Notes under the pieces: model-generated
Database searches by the model: none
What the model saw: only the letters and a program-made list of their open reading frames with translations
What the model was told of the DNA's origin: nothing
DNA from: Bacteroidales bacterium
GTDB taxonomy: Bacteria > Bacteroidota > Bacteroidia > Bacteroidales > Paludibacteraceae
DNA: 10,167 nucleotides
Reading direction: 5' to 3'
NCBI GenBank assembly: GCA_900771035.1
Contig: CAAGML010000034.1
Location: forward strand, 1-10,167
Position numbers and translations under genes: made by a program
In this document: in pieces, positions 7,454-10,167 of the stretch
Layout: the number at the start of each line of letters is the position of its first letter
Numbering within the stretch: position 1 is the first letter of the stretch

Positions 7454-7494
7454 GTCATACTGTGAAACCCTGTAGCGGTTTTTCGTGATATGAC
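7454..7494 (+). promoter_or_regulatory. possible hairpin in the 5' leader of the WbpM-like gene
   Basis: GTCATA (7454-7459) can pair with TATGAC (7489-7494). Inside it AAACC (7465-7469) can pair with GGTTT (7477-7481) around a 7-nt loop. An alternative AGGGT (7451-7455)/ACCCT (7467-7471) pairing competes with this fold. The element starts at or just after the predicted transcription start, and no U-tract follows, so it is not a terminator. It may stabilise the mRNA or be a contact site for a leader-acting factor. The evidence is pairing only. Confidence 0.4.
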
Positions 7495-7522
7495 AAATAC
7501 CATAAAATCAACAAAATAACAA

Positions 7523-9463
7523 ATGCCTATGTATTTAAAAATTACTCAGCGCCTTAGCCGTTACCTGGATCATTACATCTCCCCACGGCTGATTTTCGCA
7601 CTTGACTTCGTTCTGAGCGTGATTGCATCTCTCGCAACAGTCACCATTCTCAGTTTCATCAGTGAGAATTTCAGTGACTTCGCACACTCTCATTTCACGT
7701 TTGTCTGGCTAATTGCTGCAGCCATCGCAACAGTTCTGGTATCACTTGTATCACGCTGTTACCGTGTCGCAATCCGTCACACGACACCAATGTCCAACCT
7801 CTACCTCTCGTTTGCGATTTTATCAAAATCAGCCATCGCCACAATAGCAACTTACTTCATTGTCTCAAAAGACGATAACTTGCGAAACTACATATTGACA
7901 GGAGTTGGTGATTTTCTCATAACCATCTTCTTTCTTATCGGCATACGTGTGTTGATGTATGCTGTCTACACACTCTATCGTGACAGAATGAAAGCTGCAG
8001 CCCATACAATCAACATACTGATATACGGCACAAACGACAAGTCCGTTTCCCTCATCAAACGTCTTGACAATTCACTGCATTACGATGTGAAAGGATGTAT
8101 AATTGACAAAACAAAATTCGACCCGAACAACATAGCAACACTTCCTGTATATCAATTCCACGACATAAATGATGTCGAACGGATTTTCGTGAACAACAAC
8201 ATCGGCGGCGTACTTTTTGCCCATGATGTGAATCTCAAGGAGGTAGATGGCACTATCATCAAATACTGTAACGACCATAAGTTAAAAATTCTCACTGCCC
8301 CTCCTATCGACGGAATTGAAACTAAAAAACTAAAGAAAGACGGTATCCGTAATGTTAAAATCGAAGACCTTCTTGGCAGGGATGAGATAGAGGTTAACTT
8401 CGAGGAAATCAAGAAACACTTTCAGGGCAAACGAGTTATGGTTACAGGTGCCGCAGGCTCAATCGGTTCAGAGATTTGCCGCCAGCTTGCACAAATTGGA
8501 GTCAAAGAACTTGTACTTTTTGACGATGCCGAGACACCTACACACAATCTGAGACTTGAACTTGAAGAAAAATACCCCGGTTTGAATTTCCACCCGACTA
8601 TAGGTGATGTACGACACAAAAAACGCCTTGACGGAATGTTCCGCCGCTACAAACCGCAGGTCGTCTTCCATGCAGCCGCCTACAAACACGTTCCGCTCAT
8701 GGAGGAAAATCCTTGCGAGGCTGTCATGGTCAATGTCTATGGTTCTCGTAACGTGGCTGACAAATGCGTCGAATACGGTGTGGAAATGATGGTTATGATT
8801 TCCACCGACAAGGCCGTCAATCCGACTAACGTCATGGGGTGCAGCAAGCGCCTCGCCGAGATTTATGTGCAGTCTCTCGGTACAGCCATTGCCAACGGTG
8901 TGGTTAAAGGTAACACCAAGTTCGTCACCACTCGCTTCGGCAACGTGCTGGGTTCCAATGGTTCTGTCATTCCAAGGTTCAGAAAGCAAATTGAGGAGGG
9001 CGGTCCTGTCACAGTCACACACCGTGAAATCGAACGCTTTTTCATGACCATCCCTGAGGCTTGCCGTCTTGTGATGGAAGCTGCCATGATGTCAAAAGGA
9101 AATCAGATTTTCGTCTTTGACATGGGTGATCCTGTTAAGATTGCCGACCTTGCCCACAAAATGATTTCACTCGCTGGTCTTGAAGAGGGCACGGACATCG
9201 AAATCAAGTTCACGGGTCTTCGTCCAGGTGAGAAACTCTTTGAAGAAGTACTCTCAAAGCTTGAAGGCATAGAAGACACCCCTCACCCACGTATCAAAGT
9301 CGCCTCAGTTCGCCAATATCAATATGCAGAAATCTCTGAAGTCATCAACAAACTTCACGAACTTGCCGACTTGGTTGAGATTGACGAACTTGTCAAACTC
9401 ATGAAAGCCACCGTACCTGAGTACAAATCCAAAAATTCGCAATTCGAAAAATTCGACAACTAA
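7523..9463 (+). CDS. membrane-bound nucleotide-sugar 4,6-dehydratase, WbpM/PglF/CapD family (long form)
   Basis: This 646-aa protein has the full long-form architecture. Four membrane-spanning segments lie within residues ~24-158. A nucleotide-binding-like linker domain follows (~168-290, starting INILIYGT). A cytoplasmic extended-SDR domain begins at GAAGSIGSE (309-317). Other SDR motifs are HAAAYKHVPLMEENP (~383-397), STDKAVNPTN (427-436), VMGCSK (437-442), TRFGNVLGSNGSVIPRF (~470-486) and RPGEKLFEE near the end. The usual SDR Tyr is replaced by Met438 with Lys442 kept (MxxxK), the hallmark of long forms such as WbpM and PglF. These convert UDP-GlcNAc to UDP-4-keto-6-deoxy-GlcNAc, the precursor of QuiNAc, FucNAc and bacillosamine. 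The substrate is therefore probably UDP-GlcNAc, at the start of capsule or O-glycan synthesis. The ATG at 7523 was chosen; an in-frame ATG at 7529 is an alternative. The gene has its own promoter and a strong terminator. Confidence 0.93.
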   Translation: MPMYLKITQRLSRYLDHYISPRLIFALDFVLSVIASLATVTILSFISENFSDFAHSHFTFVWLIAAAIATVLVSLVSRCYRVAIRHTTPMSNLYLSFAILSKSAIATIATYFIVSKDDNLRNYILTGVGDFLITIFFLIGIRVLMYAVYTLYRDRMKAAAHTINILIYGTNDKSVSLIKRLDNSLHYDVKGCIIDKTKFDPNNIATLPVYQFHDINDVERIFVNNNIGGVLFAHDVNLKEVDGTIIKYCNDHKLKILTAPPIDGIETKKLKKDGIRNVKIEDLLGRDEIEVNFEEIKKHFQGKRVMVTGAAGSIGSEICRQLAQIGVKELVLFDDAETPTHNLRLELEEKYPGLNFHPTIGDVRHKKRLDGMFRRYKPQVVFHAAAYKHVPLMEENPCEAVMVNVYGSRNVADKCVEYGVEMMVMISTDKAVNPTNVMGCSKRLAEIYVQSLGTAIANGVVKGNTKFVTTRFGNVLGSNGSVIPRFRKQIEEGGPVTVTHREIERFFMTIPEACRLVMEAAMMSKGNQIFVFDMGDPVKIADLAHKMISLAGLEEGTDIEIKFTGLRPGEKLFEEVLSKLEGIEDTPHPRIKVASVRQYQYAEISEVINKLHELADLVEIDELVKLMKATVPEYKSKNSQFEKFDN

Positions 9464-9476
9464 TCCCCTAAAAAAC

Positions 9477-9518
9477 AATCCTTCACGAGACGTAATCCGC
9501 TCCGCCTCGTGAAGGATT
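9477..9518 (+). terminator. intrinsic terminator after the WbpM-like gene
   Basis: A perfect 13-bp inverted repeat (left arm 9477-9489, right arm 9506-9518; core CCTTCACGAG / CTCGTGAAGG) encloses a 16-nt loop and is followed by TTTT-ATATATT. It starts 13 bp after the stop codon. It should separate the dehydratase gene from the downstream unit, which has its own promoter at 9560. Confidence 0.9.
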
Positions 9519-9559
9519 TTATATATTCACCGAAACTACGAAAAAAAAGATAGGAAACA

Positions 9560-9591
9560 TTTGATTTTTCCAAATTATTTTTCTATCTTTG
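9560..9591 (+). promoter_or_regulatory. consensus Bacteroidetes promoter of the long leader before the sugar dehydrogenase gene
   Basis: TTTG (9560-9563), a 20-bp spacer and TATCTTTG (9584-9591) match the consensus perfectly. Transcription should start near 9597. The next credible coding start is at 10099, so this promoter would produce a leader of about 500 nt or, if the structure at 9640-9725 terminates, an RNA of about 130 nt. Confidence 0.85.
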
Positions 9592-9596
9592 TCCAA

Positions 9597-9725
9597 CGTA
9601 ATAATGTAAGTCCGATTGTGCCGCTGGATAGCCGTAATTGTCTTACTACACAGAGTTTTACCATATACTGGGACATCACATCTCGGTAAAGGTTTGTATT
9701 CTCAATACTCATAGTAAGACTTTTT
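9597..9725 (+). ncRNA. structured leader / possible small RNA with mutually exclusive folds and a terminator-like end
   Basis: Two alternative structures share the strand at 9642-9646. Fold A is a hairpin: GTAAG (9606-9610) pairs with CTTAC (9642-9646), and inside it 9614-9620 pairs with 9633-9639 partly through G-U pairs. Fold B has GTCTTACTA (9640-9648) paired over 9 bp with TAGTAAGAC (9712-9720). It encloses two smaller stems, TTTACC (9657-9662)/GGTAAA (9685-9690) and GTATT (9696-9700)/AATAC (9704-9708), and is followed at once by TTTTT (9721-9725). Fold B looks like an intrinsic terminator closing a multi-branch element; fold A would block it. This is the layout of an attenuator or riboswitch expression platform, or of a free ~130-nt RNA. 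I do not recognise a known riboswitch, 6S, SRP or tmRNA signature. Pairing was done by eye. Confidence 0.55.
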
Positions 9726-9780
9726 CCACCGCACCAACTCTTCAACCACCGACCTATCCAAACAATCCTACCCCCAACTT
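9726..9780 (+). other. C-rich, G-poor tract: possible Rho utilisation (rut) region
   Basis: By count, this 55-nt stretch has 27 C and only 2 G, is predicted to be unstructured in RNA, and lies in untranslated leader just after the attenuator-like element. C-over-G bubbles in untranslated RNA are typical of Rho loading sites. Its 3' end overlaps the first bases of repeat copy 2. Function is inferred from composition only. Confidence 0.4.
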
Positions 9781-9917
9781 TTTAGGTGAAATTATTGAAA
9801 TTATTGAAATCGCATACCGTCTGGAAGCAAATTAGAAACCATAATGACCTTAGAAAAATGCATTCATTCCAACATAACAAAAGAGCAAGAAAAGAGCAAG
9901 CCCTACCGTACCATAAA
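9767..9917 (+). repeat. dispersed intergenic repeat, copy 2 (direct repeat of 488-639)
   Basis: This is the second, 151-bp copy, in the same orientation as copy 1. The tandem 9-mer GAAATTATT is at 9788-9796 and 9797-9805. The 11-mer AAAAGAGCAAG occurs twice perfectly at 9879-9889 and 9890-9900. Here CCTA (9767-9770) and TAGG (9783-9786) could form a small hairpin; copy 1 has a C at 504 that breaks its outer pair. It lies in the leader of the dehydrogenase gene, whereas copy 1 abuts nadC, so the flanking sequence is unrelated and the repeat boundaries are fairly clear. Confidence 0.9.
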
Positions 9918-10098
9918 AAAAACAGGAAAACCCCGAAAATGGCATCACACAGATTTCAATAAAAACATAAACGATACATTTTACTAAACTATAAAAGACG
10001 GTATATGCCGCACAAAAACGACATACAGACCGCTTGTTTAATTCATTCCAAAAAGTCCCATTAGGGGCGCAACTCACAAAGAAACAAACACACAGATT
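9918..10098 (+). other. A-rich untranslated stretch before the sugar dehydrogenase gene
   Basis: No credible gene or TAnnTTTG promoter was found in this interval. It is A-rich. The only structure noted is a small hairpin GTCCC (10055-10059)/GGGGC (10064-10068) about 30 nt upstream of the ATG. It is most simply the 3' part of the long leader started at 9560-9591. Confidence 0.5.
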
Positions 10099-10167
10099 AT
10101 GAGAGACTTCCGAGACATCCGCATCTCCGTCGCCGGCACAGGATACGTCGGCATGTCAATCGCCACA
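10099..10167 (+). CDS. nucleotide-sugar dehydrogenase (UDP-glucose/UDP-ManNAc 6-dehydrogenase type), 5' part
   Basis: Only the first 23 residues are inside the window and the gene runs off the right edge. After MRDFRDIR comes ISVAGTGYVGMSIA, which is the first beta strand and the GxGYVG NAD-binding loop characteristic of the UDP-glucose/GDP-mannose dehydrogenase family. These enzymes oxidise UDP-glucose to UDP-glucuronate or UDP-ManNAc to UDP-ManNAcA for capsule and exopolysaccharide synthesis. The position after a WbpM-like gene fits a polysaccharide locus. The exact substrate cannot be told from this fragment. The ATG at 10099 puts the Rossmann motif at the expected distance from the N-terminus. 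Confidence 0.85.
   Translation, partial: MRDFRDIRISVAGTGYVGMSIAT

Noticed and set aside
9597..9725. Known small RNAs (6S, SRP RNA, tmRNA)
   Set aside because: Their hallmark motifs (SRP GGAA loop with AGCAG, tmRNA tag and tRNA-like ends, long 6S duplex with open centre) were not seen by eye; an Rfam scan would settle it.
9638..9835. 65-aa + strand reading frame starting at TTG, ending ...GEIIEIIEIAYRLEAN
   Set aside because: It crosses the structured RNA, the C-rich tract and the repeat, has no start context, and its end is just a translation of the GAAATTATT tandem units. A similar frame in copy 1 (PTPNFSGEIIEIIEIA) has no start codon of its own nearby. Coding is unlikely.
488..9917. Repeat pair as the ends of a composite transposon or integrative element
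   Set aside because: No transposase, integrase, terminal inverted repeats or target-site duplication was seen, and the enclosed genes include essential murA and murB.
9850..10077. 75-aa minus-strand hydrophobic reading frame overlapping repeat copy 2
   Set aside because: The same antisense frame (YGTVGLAL..LLFCYVGMNA) is open in copy 1 and 2 of the 3 differences in that block are synonymous, which caught the eye. Three changes are too few to judge, the upstream parts are unrelated, and there is no promoter or start signal.

Overview
The window looks like chromosomal DNA from a Bacteroidales bacterium, possibly a Muribaculaceae-like gut lineage (family-level placement is inference). Three intergenic sites match the Bacteroidetes sigma-ABfr promoter form TTTG-N20-TAnnTTTG, all with a 20-bp spacer. 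The start codons lack clear Shine-Dalgarno sequences and sit in A-rich leaders. One long exported protein ends in a type IX secretion (Por)-like sorting domain. MurA carries the Asp form of its catalytic loop. All genes are on the + strand.

Layout. (1) 1-485: the 3' part of nadC (NAD synthesis). (2) 488-639: copy 1 of a ~152-bp non-coding dispersed repeat, almost touching the nadC stop. (3) 699-4322: murB, then after 4 bp a large AT-richer gene for a secreted T9SS-type surface protein, then a 95-aa single-span membrane protein. No promoter was found in front of murB. (4) 4299-7382: a promoter and a tight operon rfbB - murA - NusG-family antiterminator paralog, with gaps of 3 and 6 bp. (5) 7418-9518: a perfect consensus promoter, a short foldable leader, a WbpM/PglF/CapD-type membrane nucleotide-sugar 4,6-dehydratase, and a strong intrinsic terminator. 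(6) 9519-10098: about 580 bp without a credible gene. It holds a perfect consensus promoter, an RNA region with two mutually exclusive folds ending in a U-tract (attenuator-like), a strongly C-rich and G-poor tract (possible Rho-loading site), repeat copy 2, and an A-rich stretch. (7) 10099-10167: the first 23 codons of a nucleotide-sugar dehydrogenase of the UDP-glucose/UDP-ManNAc type.

How it fits together. MurA and MurB catalyse the two steps from UDP-GlcNAc to UDP-MurNAc. RfbB, the WbpM-like enzyme and the dehydrogenase make activated sugars for surface glycans, so the window looks like the start of an exopolysaccharide/capsule locus attached to peptidoglycan precursor genes. The NusG paralog, placed just before the polysaccharide genes, suggests control by processive antitermination as in UpxY/RfaH systems. 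The ~500-nt leader before the dehydrogenase has the kinds of elements such a factor could act on: an intrinsic-terminator-like fold and a C-rich tract. That regulatory link is inference.

The most noteworthy items are the attenuator-like leader, the paired repeat, and the NusG paralog next to them.
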